Assembly (NCBI RefSeq): GCF_900130075.1
Contig: NZ_LT671418.1
Coordinates: 3,720,001-3,784,000, forward strand
Source of the DNA: Herminiimonas arsenitoxidans
GTDB lineage: Bacteria; Pseudomonadota; Gammaproteobacteria; Burkholderiales; Burkholderiaceae_D
DNA length: 64,000 nucleotides
Reading direction: 5' to 3'
Numbering within the stretch: position 1 is the first letter of the stretch; each line of letters opens with the position of its first letter. The translations under genes were made by a program, and so were the position numbers. Positions 52,778-61,892 of this stretch are shown piece after piece. Under the pieces are notes generated by a model. That model saw only the letters and a list, made by a program, of their open reading frames with translations, searched no databases and had not been told where the DNA came from.

Positions 52778-52870
52778 TTGCAAGGTCTCCTGGATGCAAT
52801 GAATAAACATGGTTTTGCCGGCGCTTGTTTTTTTGTCTTCCGGGTCGATCTGATAATGCCATATAAATTT

Positions 52871-52895
52871 AAAAAATGATATAGTGTTAGTTATT
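52871..52895. promoter_or_regulatory. Cluster operator, copy J (divergent promoter)
   Basis: Arms AAAAAATGAT (52871-52880) and GTTAGTTATT (52886-52895). It lies 93 bases from the MFS start and 97 from the ACAD start, almost midway. Confidence 0.58.
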
Positions 52896-52992
52896 GATCT
52901 GTGTCATGCGCGAATTCGGTGCAGCACGTATAAAAAAATGACGTGAAAAGTTTGCTGGAGTGACTTTTACGCATATAGAGGAGAGCATTGAA

Positions 52993-54147
52993 ATGGATGT
53001 GGCAGACGATATTTCCAGCATCTTGCGGGATGCAGCCAGTACCTATATTGCAGGTCGCTACGACCCTGCGGATTTGCAGAAGGATTCGCTGAAACCACGG
53101 CTGGTCGATCGCCGTTTGTGGCGAGAGATGGCGGAAATGGGCTGGTTGGGCATCTGCCTGCCGGAATCAGTAGGTGGTTCTGAGTTGGGGCTGGATGGTG
53201 CGGTCGTGCTGTCGGAAGTTTTCGGAAGGACTTTATTCCCAGTTCCTTTTGCAACTGCTGTCTGTATGCCATCGGAACTGATACGTGTTGCGCTGAACGA
53301 CGGCGTTTCTGATGCCGCTGCGGCGATTGAATTTTCTCAGTGGATCATCGCCGGGGAACGACTTCTTACCTTGGCATGGCAGGAGCGTCCAGGACAGATG
53401 TTTGTGGAACAGGCGGAAACAGTATTGAAGGACGGTAAAGTTTCTGGCCGAAAAATTTTCGTTCCAGCATTGGAAGAAGATTCTGTATTGCTGGTACAGG
53501 TAAGCAATGACGGTGAATCCGCTGTCGTCGCCGTTGCTGCAGATGCACCTGGTGTCAGCTACGAGCTGTTCGCGTCCGGCCTTGGCAGTTATGCCACTGT
53601 GACTTTCGACGCTGCTCCGATTTTGCATACGCGCCCCTTGTTGCAAGGACGGTCGGCGGAGGCCGCGCTCAGACGTGCTCTGGCGGCAGGCCGTATTGTG
53701 CTGTCTGCGCAACTGGCAGGACTAGCGTCCGGCTGCCTGGAAAAAACCATCAAGTATGTCGGCGAGCGTGTGCAGTTCAATCGTCCTATCGGGAGTTTTC
53801 AGACGATACAGCATCGTTGCGTCGATTTGCATATAGATACCTTGCTGGCGGCTGCGAGTTGGCGCAATGCAGTGCACTGCTGGCCTCAAGATGAATCTAT
53901 CGACATTTCTCATGCAAGCGACGCCGCAATCAGTGCCGCTAAAGCACGCTGTGGCGATACTGCAATGAAGGTTGCAAAACAAGCGGTACAGATGCACGGT
54001 GCGATGGGTTTCGCGGAAGAGGTCGATGTCGGGTTTTATCTGCGTGCGGCCATGCAGTCAGCTTCCATTCTTGGTGATGCACATGCGCATCGTCGACATT
54101 TTGTCCAGGCCAGTGCGGCCCTTGTTGCAGGAGTAGCCCATGTCTGA
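52993..54147 (+). CDS. Acyl-CoA dehydrogenase, short subunit (pair 5)
   Basis: A 384-residue ACAD-fold protein without the E-P-x-x-G-S-D loop. Conserved C-terminal parts: E-R-V-Q-F-N-R-P-I-G-S-F-Q-T-I-Q-H and M-H-G-A-M-G-F-A-E-E. Note Asn in place of the usual Gly of Q-F-G. The ATG at 52993 follows GGAGAG; an earlier in-frame start at 52960 is possible. The stop lies eight bases inside the next gene, so the pair is translationally coupled. Confidence 0.83.
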   Translation: MDVADDISSILRDAASTYIAGRYDPADLQKDSLKPRLVDRRLWREMAEMGWLGICLPESVGGSELGLDGAVVLSEVFGRTLFPVPFATAVCMPSELIRVALNDGVSDAAAAIEFSQWIIAGERLLTLAWQERPGQMFVEQAETVLKDGKVSGRKIFVPALEEDSVLLVQVSNDGESAVVAVAADAPGVSYELFASGLGSYATVTFDAAPILHTRPLLQGRSAEAALRRALAAGRIVLSAQLAGLASGCLEKTIKYVGERVQFNRPIGSFQTIQHRCVDLHIDTLLAAASWRNAVHCWPQDESIDISHASDAAISAAKARCGDTAMKVAKQAVQMHGAMGFAEEVDVGFYLRAAMQSASILGDAHAHRRHFVQASAALVAGVAHV

Positions 54148-55378
54148 ACTTATTGCTGATGATCTGGTTACCAATCTTGCTGCGACACCATTGCAGCGTC
54201 AGACGCTGGCTGATCTGCCCGATGATGTTTTTCGTAGCACATTCAGAAACTGGCTAGAGACGCATTATCCGCACGAGTGGCGACAAAATCATCGCCGACC
54301 GTTTCTGCGTTTGCGCGGTGAAGATTTGCGTTACTGGTTGCGTTTGCTCAATCAGCATGGCTGGCGTGCGCCGGCATGGCCGCACGAATATGGTGGCATG
54401 GGTCTGAGTTTTCGCAAGCAACTGATCTATTACGAAGAAATCGAAAGACTCGGTGTGGCGCGCATTATCGATAATGGCGAGACCCAACTTGGACCGACGT
54501 TGATTCATTGCGGTACCGATGAACAGCGTAGCTATTATCTGCCACGCATTTTGGCTTGCGAAGATGTCTGGTGCCAGGGTTATTCAGAGCCAGGTGCCGG
54601 TTCTGATCTTGCGAGCTTGCGTACGCAAGCATTGCGCGATGGCGACAGCTTTGTCGTGACAGGACAAAAAATATGGACCACGCATGCCACCGAAGGTACA
54701 CATATCTTCACGCTGGTTCGCACCGGCCGCTACGAAAAAAAACAGCAAGGCATCAGCTTCCTGTTGATCGACTTGAAAGCACCTGGCGTCACCATCCGAC
54801 CGATTGCGAACATCGCTGGTGAGGATGAATTCTGCGAAGTCTTCTTTGATGCAGTGCGCGTACCGGCCGAGAATCTGGTCGGGGAGCTGGATCAAGGTTG
54901 GAATGTTGCCAAGGCCTTGCTCGGCCACGAGCGAGTGTGGCTAGGCAGTCCTGCATTGGCGTCAAAAGCACTGACTTTGGCGGAGTCGCTGGTAGAGCAA
55001 CGTGGACTCTCTAACGATCTGGGTGTGACTGATCGACTGTCGGTTTTGCAGGCTGATCTGCATGATTATCGTTTGCTGTACGCAGAGATATGTAACCGCA
55101 TCGCGGATACCGAAGGCCAGCCTGGTGCTGAGGTATCAGTGCTGAAGGTATATATCTCCGAGCTCTTGCAGCGTATTACCGAATTCAACGTCGAAATAGC
55201 GGCGGAATATGGTGGTGTCATCGGTGATGTACGGATTGCCGATCTGCATACTGATTTGCATTGGCAATTGATGATGGCACGACCGGCGACGATTTATGCG
55301 GGTGCCAACGAAGTACAGCGTGACATCCTTGCAAAGGCGGTGCTGCACATGCCAGCAGAGATACGCAAGACGGTTTGA
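54140..55378 (+). CDS. Acyl-CoA dehydrogenase, long subunit (pair 5)
   Basis: A 412-residue ACAD. W-P-H-E-Y-G-G-M-G, Y-S-E-P-G-A-G-S-D-L-A-S-L, T-G-Q-K-I-W-T-T-H-A, E-V-F-F-D-A-V-R-V-P, and Y-A-G-A-N-E-V-Q-R-D-I-L. The MCAD-type Glu position is Ala. It has an N-terminal extension of about 30 residues compared with the other long subunits. It is followed after 65 bases by an SDR gene with its own strong ribosome binding site. Confidence 0.87.
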   Translation: MSELIADDLVTNLAATPLQRQTLADLPDDVFRSTFRNWLETHYPHEWRQNHRRPFLRLRGEDLRYWLRLLNQHGWRAPAWPHEYGGMGLSFRKQLIYYEEIERLGVARIIDNGETQLGPTLIHCGTDEQRSYYLPRILACEDVWCQGYSEPGAGSDLASLRTQALRDGDSFVVTGQKIWTTHATEGTHIFTLVRTGRYEKKQQGISFLLIDLKAPGVTIRPIANIAGEDEFCEVFFDAVRVPAENLVGELDQGWNVAKALLGHERVWLGSPALASKALTLAESLVEQRGLSNDLGVTDRLSVLQADLHDYRLLYAEICNRIADTEGQPGAEVSVLKVYISELLQRITEFNVEIAAEYGGVIGDVRIADLHTDLHWQLMMARPATIYAGANEVQRDILAKAVLHMPAEIRKTV

Positions 55379-55443
55379 AGCAATGAAAAGTAAGGAAAGG
55401 CAGGGAAAAAAGTAAGACATCATAATGACTAAAAGGAGACAGC

Positions 55444-56238
55444 ATGGATCTGGGAATCAGAGGAAAGGTAGCTTTCGTATCTGGTGGTAGTAAAGGCATA
55501 GGTCGACAATGTGCGGAAATGCTGGGCCGCGAAGGATGCAAGGTGGTGGTTGCAGCACGTGGTCAGGAGGCCATCGACGAAGCTGTTGCCAGCATCAAGA
55601 AAGCGGGCGGCGAAGCGATTGGTATTTCAGTCGATCTGACTAAAGAAAAAGATGTCAAACGTGCCTTGTCCGTTGTAAAGGAAAGCTTCGGTTCACCTGA
55701 CATTGTGATCACCAATGTTCACGGACCAGGACCTGGCGACTTCTTTGATCATGATGGCGAAGACTTTGTCGATGCGTTTCGTGATCTCACCTTGAGCGTC
55801 GTCTTTCTGGCGCGCGAAACCTTGCCTGACATGAAAAAGAAAGGCTGGGGACGACTGGTAACGATAGGTAGTGGTGCCGCCAAGGAACCGCCGTCTGAAC
55901 TCAAGCACATCCTTGCCAATACCGCGCGCGCATCTGTGGTGTCACTCAATAAGTCACTGGCGAACGAATTTGGGCAATACGGTATTACTGTCAATACGCT
56001 GGGTACCGGCTGGATCGGTAGTGAGCGCATGTATAAATATCTGGAGCATGTGGCTGAAGAAAAAGGCCTGTCGCCAGATGGTGCAATGGATATGTTGAAG
56101 GGGCTTATTCCGGTTGGACGTCCAGGCAAGCCGGAAGAGATGGCGTCGCTGGCGGTGTTCCTTTGCTCGGCACAGGCGTCTTATATTACCGGCAATCTGA
56201 TGGCGGTAGACGGCGGCTTGCATCGTTCGGCCTGGTAA
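55444..56238 (+). CDS. SDR family oxidoreductase
   Basis: A 264-residue SDR. S-G-G-S-K-G-I-G-R cofactor motif, A-A-R-G after strand 2 (suggesting NADP(H)), and D-G-G near the C terminus. The N-N-A-G loop is N-V-H-G-P-G, and the segment at the catalytic Tyr/Lys reads L-A-N-T-A-R-A-S, so Tyr and Lys are apparently lacking (Ser, in I-G-S-G-A, is kept). A related atypical group is common among '3-ketoacyl-ACP-reductase-like' proteins. AAAGGAGAC precedes the ATG. It is the last gene of the pair-5 operon, before a bidirectional terminator. Confidence 0.82.
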   Translation: MDLGIRGKVAFVSGGSKGIGRQCAEMLGREGCKVVVAARGQEAIDEAVASIKKAGGEAIGISVDLTKEKDVKRALSVVKESFGSPDIVITNVHGPGPGDFFDHDGEDFVDAFRDLTLSVVFLARETLPDMKKKGWGRLVTIGSGAAKEPPSELKHILANTARASVVSLNKSLANEFGQYGITVNTLGTGWIGSERMYKYLEHVAEEKGLSPDGAMDMLKGLIPVGRPGKPEEMASLAVFLCSAQASYITGNLMAVDGGLHRSAW

Positions 56239-56290
56239 TAAGAATGCGTCGCGAGTGGGTTTGATATTCGCAGCGTATTGATATTGATGT

Positions 56291-56326
56291 AAAAAATAGT
56301 CAGCCGAATCGGCTGACTATTTTTTT
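56291..56326. terminator. Bidirectional rho-independent terminator
   Basis: A 17-bp stem (56291-56307 with 56309-56325) with A run on the left and T run on the right, so it can end transcription both ways. It separates the SDR gene from the leftward hydrolase, whose TAG stop lies inside the stem. Confidence 0.9.
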
Positions 56327-57177
56327 GTCGGCATGTGTCGCGCAAGAAAATCGCGTACTGCCGCATTGAAAGCATCATTGCGGTCGCCGGCGATCATGTG
56401 GCCTGCACCTTGAATATTGGCCAGTTCTAGCTGCGGTATATGTGTCCGTAATTCGGCCGCGCCTTCCGGACTGACTACATCGCTTTCCTTGCCACGCACC
56501 AGTGCCACTGGAATCTTGATGCGATCCGATGCTGCCAGCATTTGCGTCGAAATGTTGGATAACTTGGCGTTGCGATCGCCTCCGATGATCTTCGGATCCC
56601 AATGCCAATACCAGCGACCGTTGTCGTGTAGCCGCAGGTTCTTGCGTAGACCATCCAGATTGCGCGGTCGTGGTCGTGCCGGGTTATAGGCAGCGACAGC
56701 ATCTCCAGCTTCTTCGATACTAGCGAATCCATCCGGATTGCCGGCCATGAATTTATGGATATGTTCCACACCTTTCGGTTCCAGCTTGGGCGTGACATCC
56801 ACCAGGATGAGGCAGCTTGCCAAATCCGGATGGTTGCCACAGGCGATCAGTGAATTGACGCCACCCATCGATGCACCGACCAAGGCAGGTTTGCCACCGA
56901 CTGCTCGGGCGACAGCGATGACGTCGCCTACCTGTCCTTCTAGTGAGTAATCAGCATCGCTCATCCAGTCCGATTCGCCGTGACCGCGCGCATCGAACAA
57001 GATCACACGGTAGCCGGCGTTGATTAGTTCACGTTGTGCCTGTCCCCAGGAGTGGCGAGTCTGACCGCCACCATGAAGCAGAATCACAGCTGGTGCAGAT
57101 GCATCACCACCGACGTCGGCAACAAGTCGATTGTTGCCAGCACCGATGAAGATTTGCTGCTGGATTGCTTCGTGCAT
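56317..57177 (-). CDS. Alpha/beta hydrolase
   Basis: A 286-residue serine hydrolase fold. Oxyanion segment L-L-H-G-G-G-Q-T near residue 35, nucleophile elbow G-A-S-M-G-G near 110, and the catalytic His in G-A-G-H-M-I near the C terminus; an acidic residue is available in G-K-E-S-D-V-V. It could cleave an ester, lactone or C-C bond (as meta-cleavage hydrolases do), but no specific subfamily is evident. The ATG at 57177 has AAGG upstream; an in-frame TTG at 57198 would overlap the ligase stop and is an alternative. It is co-transcribed with the upstream ligase gene. Confidence 0.82.
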   Translation of the reverse strand: MHEAIQQQIFIGAGNNRLVADVGGDASAPAVILLHGGGQTRHSWGQAQRELINAGYRVILFDARGHGESDWMSDADYSLEGQVGDVIAVARAVGGKPALVGASMGGVNSLIACGNHPDLASCLILVDVTPKLEPKGVEHIHKFMAGNPDGFASIEEAGDAVAAYNPARPRPRNLDGLRKNLRLHDNGRWYWHWDPKIIGGDRNAKLSNISTQMLAASDRIKIPVALVRGKESDVVSPEGAAELRTHIPQLELANIQGAGHMIAGDRNDAFNAAVRDFLARHMPTKK

Positions 57178-57194
57178 GGTGGCCTTGTCGGTGA

Positions 57195-58823
57195 TCAACG
57201 CTTCTGCAGGACAACACCAGCTTTTTCACGATCCCAGGTTGTTGGCGTGATGCCTTGATCGCGCAGCTCATACTTGAGAATGCGACCAACTGGACTGCGT
57301 GGGAAGTCCGTGCGGAACTCGAAGTAACGAGGCACCGCATAGTAGGGCAGGTGATCGACCGACCAACGGCATAGGGTTTCTTCATCGAGTTGAGTGCCGG
57401 CCTTGAGCACGATAGTCACCTTTAATTCATCCTCGCCGAGCTGATCATGGACCGCGTGTGCAGCAATGTCTTCGATGGCTTCATGTGCGCGGAAAGCATT
57501 TTCCACTTCGAAGCTGGAAATGTTTTCACCGCGACGACGCAGATAATCCTTCTTGCGATCGACAAAATAGAAATAGTCGTCTTCGTCGAACATGCCGATA
57601 TCGCCAGTATGGAACCACATGTTCTTCATTACTCGCAACGTCTCTTCCGGACGGCGCCAGTAACCTTCGAACATGATGTGCGGCATGCGCGGGCGTACGA
57701 TGATTTCGCCTGCTGTGTTGGGAGGCAGCTCGATATCGTTTTCATCGACGATGCGCACATCGAATTCTGCGTTACGCAATCCGGAACTGCCTGGTTTAGC
57801 TGGTGTGCCAAATGGCAGTGTCGACACGATAGAGCATTCCGTCAGACCAAAGCCACCAGCGACCGTATGTTTGACGCCGAAACGTTCTTTCCAGATCGCC
57901 TGGATATCAGGTGGGAACGGTGCGCCCCATGCTGCAAACAATTGGCCTTTGCAGCGCTTCATCGCGTCATTGTCTGGAGCCTTGGCCAGCATCGGGAACA
58001 TCGCTGCCAGCATCGCAACATCGGTTGCCTTGGTGCGTTCGATTTCAGGCCAGAAGTTGGAGACGGAAAAGCGGGTATAGATAGATACGCGCGCGCCTAT
58101 CATCATATTGACGAGGACGGTCGAGACAACGGCATTCTTGTGGAATAAAGGCAATGGCGTCCAGGTAATTGCATCCTTGGTACGTGCTGTCAGCGTGATC
58201 ATTTGCCCGGCGAAGTTGCAGCAATAGTTGTGGCTGATCATGCATCCCTTGGAAGGGCCGGTAGTGCCGCCGGTATAGACCAGCATGGCCAGGTCACCCG
58301 GTTTGACTTCGACAGTCTGATCCGCAGTGTTGTCGCTGAGAATTGCTGACCATGGTAGTACCGGCAGCTTGAAGTTTTTCAGCTCAGGTTTTTGGCCGCG
58401 ATAAACCAGTGTTTGGAGTTCCGGCAGACGGTCGGCAATCGCAGCGACGCGTTCTGCATAGTCATGCTCGGCAATGATCACTTTAGCGCCTGCATCTCCA
58501 ACCTGATGCCGCAGGAACTCTCCCTTCAATGCTGTATTGATAGGCACGCTGATCGCACCGAGCTTATTGATAGCCAGCCAGATCAAGACGGTGTCCACCG
58601 AGTTGTCCATGAGAGTGACGACGGTGTCACCTTTCTGGATGCCTAGACCGTTGAGACCGTTCGCCAGCCGGCAGGCGAGGCGGTTGACATCAGCAAACGA
58701 ATATTCCTCACCGAGGAACTCCAGAAAAATGCGGTCCTGGTGGCGCTCCGCCGATTGCCTCAATACCTGATTGATCGTGTTTTGCGAACCGGATGTCCAG
58801 GCATTCAATGTTTCGGTGCTCAT
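57195..58823 (-). CDS. AMP-dependent acyl-CoA ligase (CaiC-like)
   Basis: A 542-residue ANL-superfamily ligase. Y-T-G-G-T-T-G-P-S-K-G, F-G-L-T-E, H-T-G-D-I-G, D-R-K-K-D-Y-L, R-G-E-N-I-S-S, and the C-terminal V-G-R-I-L-K with the catalytic Lys. The layout recalls crotonobetaine/carnitine-CoA ligases, but the subfamily also holds ligases for cyclic acids. AAGGAG precedes the ATG. It is first of a two-gene leftward unit with the alpha/beta hydrolase and is divergent from a thiolase across operator copy K. Confidence 0.88.
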   Translation of the reverse strand: MSTETLNAWTSGSQNTINQVLRQSAERHQDRIFLEFLGEEYSFADVNRLACRLANGLNGLGIQKGDTVVTLMDNSVDTVLIWLAINKLGAISVPINTALKGEFLRHQVGDAGAKVIIAEHDYAERVAAIADRLPELQTLVYRGQKPELKNFKLPVLPWSAILSDNTADQTVEVKPGDLAMLVYTGGTTGPSKGCMISHNYCCNFAGQMITLTARTKDAITWTPLPLFHKNAVVSTVLVNMMIGARVSIYTRFSVSNFWPEIERTKATDVAMLAAMFPMLAKAPDNDAMKRCKGQLFAAWGAPFPPDIQAIWKERFGVKHTVAGGFGLTECSIVSTLPFGTPAKPGSSGLRNAEFDVRIVDENDIELPPNTAGEIIVRPRMPHIMFEGYWRRPEETLRVMKNMWFHTGDIGMFDEDDYFYFVDRKKDYLRRRGENISSFEVENAFRAHEAIEDIAAHAVHDQLGEDELKVTIVLKAGTQLDEETLCRWSVDHLPYYAVPRYFEFRTDFPRSPVGRILKYELRDQGITPTTWDREKAGVVLQKR

Positions 58824-59196
58824 TCCATATCTCCTTAGTTGTTATCGAATTGCTCGGGTAAGCCCGGCGATCGGCCTCTGCGAGCACGTCGTGTACTTCT
58901 ATCGTTTTACTGCTGTCTCGTTCTTGTCCTTACCGCATTTCAATGCAACTTCGGGTGGCGGTATTGAAGACCGTCGCCGATGTTGCTCTTGACGCGATAG
59001 TGAAACCGCTTCATAGTTTAGTCTAAAAACTGACACTATGCCAGTTTTTGAATTATGATGTTTTCTTGATACATCAGCATCGCTTCAACAGACCTGAAAA
59101 CAGGCTGGATGCGAGGCATCAAGAAGTATTGCACAGCTTTTTGTGGTGGCGCGATGGCGTTGCCCTAAACTTTTTTCAACCGAAAGAAAGTCATTT
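58824..59196. other. 373-base divergent regulatory region
   Basis: Between the leftward ligase and the rightward thiolase. It contains operator copy K at 59025-59049 and a plausible rightward promoter (TTGACG 58989-58994, CATAGT 59012-59017). No supportable gene. Confidence 0.6.
59025..59049. promoter_or_regulatory. Cluster operator, copy K
   Basis: Arms AAAAACTGAC (59025-59034) and GCCAGTTTTT (59040-59049). It begins just downstream of a possible -10 (CATAGT, 59012-59017, with TTGACG 17 bases earlier), so it would overlap the transcription start, a typical repressor position. Confidence 0.7.
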
Positions 59197-60381
59197 ATGC
59201 GTGAAGCACTGATTGTATCCACCGCGCGAACACCGATTGCCAAAGCACATCGCGGCGCTCTTAACAATATCAAGTCGCCCACCATGACTGCGCACGCCAT
59301 CAGTCATGCCGTGCAGCGTGCAGGTATTGATGGTGGGGAGGTGGAAGATGTAGTGATCGGTTGCTGCATGACAGCAGGAACTTCCGGCCGCAATCTGGCC
59401 AGAGCTGCTGCCTTGACCGCTGGATTGGGTGTAACAGTGGCAGGTTCGACAGTCGACCGCCAGTGCGCTTCTGGCTTGATGGCAATCGCAACCGCCGCCA
59501 AGCAGATCATTGTTGATGGCATGGAGATAGTGATAGGTGGCGGTTCGGAAAATGTCAGTGCATTGGCACCGAGTTATGGTGAATGGTCCTTGCGTGAAAA
59601 AGATCCGCGCCTGGTAGAGCAGGTGCCGCATGCGTATATGCAGATGATAGATACCGCCGAGTTTGTCGCCAATAAGTACAAGATCAGTCGCGAGGTTCAG
59701 GATCAGTTTTCGTTGATCTCACAGCAACGGATTGCAGCTGCGATGGCGGCTGGCCGCTTTGCAGATGAGATCGCACCGATCACGACGCAGATGAAAATCT
59801 TTGATAAGGACACAAAAGAAGTCAGTTATCGCGATACCACCTTATCCGTAGACGAATGTCCGCGCGCGAGTACCACCTTGGAAGGGTTGGCTGCGCTTCG
59901 TCCGGTTCTTGAAGGTGGTAGTGTGACGGCCGGGAATGCCAGCCAGTTGTCGGATGGTGCTTCGGCTTGTTTGATGATGGAAGCGAAGCTGGCCGAGCAG
60001 CGCGGTCTGACGCCGCTCGGCGCTTATCGCGGTTTGATGGTGTCGGGTTTGGCACCGGAGGAAATGGGGATAGGGCCTATCTATGCCATTCCAAAACTTC
60101 TATCCAAGCACGGGCTTAAGGTTGGTGATATTGGCCTGTGGGAGTTGAATGAGGCCTTTGCTTGTCAAGCCTTGTTTTGCCGCGATTACCTTGGTATCGA
60201 TCCGGAATTATTCAACGTCAACGGCGGTTCGATTCCGTTAGGCCATCCTTTCGGCATGACTGGTTCGCGTTTAGTCGGGCATGCCTTGATCGAAGGTAAA
60301 CGTCGTGGCGTCAAGCATGTCGTTGTCAGTATGTGCGTTGGCGGCGGTATGGGCGCGGCCGGTTTGTTCGAAGTTCTGTGA
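59197..60381 (+). CDS. Thiolase (acetyl-CoA C-acyltransferase)
   Basis: A 394-residue thiolase. Nucleophilic Cys in V-D-R-Q-C-A-S-G-L, His in G-H-P-F-G-M-T-G-S, second Cys in M-C-V-G-G-G-M-G. It differs clearly from the thiolase at 11651-12835 (F-G-M-T in place of I-G-A-T), so the two may act on different 3-ketoacyl-CoAs. ATG at 59197 with a weak GAAAGAAAG site; the frame is open upstream to 59143. A MarR gene follows on the same strand after about 50 bases. Confidence 0.9.
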   Translation: MREALIVSTARTPIAKAHRGALNNIKSPTMTAHAISHAVQRAGIDGGEVEDVVIGCCMTAGTSGRNLARAAALTAGLGVTVAGSTVDRQCASGLMAIATAAKQIIVDGMEIVIGGGSENVSALAPSYGEWSLREKDPRLVEQVPHAYMQMIDTAEFVANKYKISREVQDQFSLISQQRIAAAMAAGRFADEIAPITTQMKIFDKDTKEVSYRDTTLSVDECPRASTTLEGLAALRPVLEGGSVTAGNASQLSDGASACLMMEAKLAEQRGLTPLGAYRGLMVSGLAPEEMGIGPIYAIPKLLSKHGLKVGDIGLWELNEAFACQALFCRDYLGIDPELFNVNGGSIPLGHPFGMTGSRLVGHALIEGKRRGVKHVVVSMCVGGGMGAAGLFEVL

Positions 60382-60390
60382 TCTGATTGT

Positions 60391-60428
60391 CGCAGGTTGA
60401 CAACATGCTGTCATGCTGGCAACCTGCG
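60391..60428. promoter_or_regulatory. Nested dyads at the MarR gene start
   Basis: An outer repeat (CGCAGGTTG 60391-60399 with CAACCTGCG 60420-60428) encloses an inner one, TGACA-acatgc-TGTCA (60398-60413). The inner dyad recurs almost exactly at 61923-61938. Likely autoregulatory site of the MarR protein. Confidence 0.55.
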
Positions 60429-60433
60429 CAACT

Positions 60434-60964
60434 ATGGAAAAAAAATTAACGACATCGACTGGTCGTCTGGTCGAACTCTTGGTGGACGAGACGTTGCGTC
60501 TGCGTGGACGTATCTTGTCGGCCTCGCGCGAAGCCAATGAGAAGCGTGGCCTGCAAAGCCATTCACAAGGTTTGATTTTGACTGCTGTCGTGCGGGCAAG
60601 TGAGCCGCCGACAGTCGCGAAGATTGCTCGTAGTCTCGGCCTGACGCGACAATCCGTACAACGTACCGCTAACGAACTGGCCGCAACTGGCCTGGTCATC
60701 TTCGAAGATAATCCGCATCATAAAAGAGCAAAGCAATTGGCGCCAACCAAGGCAGGCCTGAAGATGCATGCGCAAAATGCAGATTCTCAAGGCAAGTGGA
60801 CGGATCGTGTTGGCACCGCGGTCAGTGCCGCGGATCTTGAGCATGCAGTAAACGTACTGCGTAAAGTGCGACGCTATCTTGAGCATCCTGAAGCAACGCA
60901 CGAGGAGCTTGATGCGCCGCCAGAGAAAAGTACTGTAACTCGGCGCAAAATCAAGCAGACCTGA
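60434..60964 (+). CDS. MarR family transcriptional regulator
   Basis: A 176-residue winged-helix regulator. The DNA-binding part is visible as S-E-P-P-T-V-A-K-I-A-R-S-L-G-L-T-R-Q-S-V with the following wing region F-E-D-N-P-H-H-K-R-A-K. Members are dimers that release DNA on binding a small, often aromatic, ligand. ATG 60434 or 60413 could start it; neither has a Shine-Dalgarno, so expression may depend on coupling to the thiolase gene. The dyads overlapping its start suggest autoregulation, and the copy at 61923 suggests control of the next divergent pair of operons. Confidence 0.82.
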   Translation: MEKKLTTSTGRLVELLVDETLRLRGRILSASREANEKRGLQSHSQGLILTAVVRASEPPTVAKIARSLGLTRQSVQRTANELAATGLVIFEDNPHHKRAKQLAPTKAGLKMHAQNADSQGKWTDRVGTAVSAADLEHAVNVLRKVRRYLEHPEATHEELDAPPEKSTVTRRKIKQT

Positions 60965-60999
60965 ACGACAAGCGATCAAGTTTGCTTGAAGGATTGTTA

Positions 61000-61827
61000 T
61001 TAAGCGCTTTCCACCCCAAACTTTTGCAACATTCCCTGCAAGCGTTCCTCTTCAGTAGTGGCATCGATATGTGGAAGCCCGTTGACTGCATTAGGATCGC
61101 AAGCACGTCGTAACGGACCCGGACGGAACATTTCATCGACCACATTGCGCGCTGCGATCTCTGGTGCTAGCGCATTGGTGCGTGCCGTTTCGGACATAGC
61201 AGCTTGCGATTGCGCCATCGGTCGATAAAGTTCATATTCGATTGCTTCCGGTGGTCGATGTGCGATGCCGGTGCGCAGCATGTCGGTATCGACTCCGCCG
61301 ATCGGAATCTCGATCACACGCACACCGAATGGCGCCAGCTCGATACGCAAGCCTTCCGATAGCGCAGCCACCGCAACCTTGCTGGTGCGATAAATCGAAT
61401 AAAAGGGCAACGGCACATACGCACCCAGCGATCCGATATTGCAGATCAGTCCGTGACCATGATTACGCAGTGCTGGTATGGCTCTACGTGTCAGATCGAT
61501 CAAGCCAAAAAAATTGGTGTCAAAAGTCCTGCGCCACTCATCCATGCCTGCTTCCTCTATCGGCAGGTAAGGGCCGCGGTAACCAGCGTTGTTGACCAGT
61601 ATGCGCAAGTCGGCTGGAGGTTGATAGTCGCCCAGCGCAGCCATATCCATGCGTTCAAGGACAAGTGTGCCGGGCAGGCTGCGCGCTTGTTCCAATAGAT
61701 CGATTGCTGTATCAGGATTGCGTACGCCAGCAATCACGTCGAAGCCACGAGAGACTAATTCCAATGCAATTGCCTTGCCTAGACCGCGATTCGCACCGGT
61801 GACTAGCGCCTTGCCTTTCTTGTCCAT
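61000..61827 (-). CDS. SDR family oxidoreductase
   Basis: A 275-residue classical SDR. T-G-A-N-R-G-L-G-K, G-V-R-N after strand 2, N-N-A-G-Y, catalytic Ser in I-G-S-L-G, and Y-R-T-S-K. The C-terminal extension of about 45 residues carries no recognised domain. ATG at 61827 with AAAGGT upstream. It is convergent with the MarR gene and divergent from the broken ACAD gene; the shared 218-base region carries operator copy L and a MarR-type dyad. Confidence 0.87.
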   Translation of the reverse strand: MDKKGKALVTGANRGLGKAIALELVSRGFDVIAGVRNPDTAIDLLEQARSLPGTLVLERMDMAALGDYQPPADLRILVNNAGYRGPYLPIEEAGMDEWRRTFDTNFFGLIDLTRRAIPALRNHGHGLICNIGSLGAYVPLPFYSIYRTSKVAVAALSEGLRIELAPFGVRVIEIPIGGVDTDMLRTGIAHRPPEAIEYELYRPMAQSQAAMSETARTNALAPEIAARNVVDEMFRPGPLRRACDPNAVNGLPHIDATTEEERLQGMLQKFGVESA

Positions 61828-61892
61828 ATTTACCTTTCATGATTGGCCTGCAAGCGGCCGTCAGCAGTTGACCCGATGCGGGTAATATTGCA

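Noticed and set aside
17922..55378. A known cholesterol or bile-acid degradation cluster
   Set aside because: ACAD pairs, CaiB/BaiF and a KshA-like oxygenase fit, but KstD, HsaA-D, IpdAB and SCP-x aldolase genes are not visible in the window. The name would go beyond the evidence.
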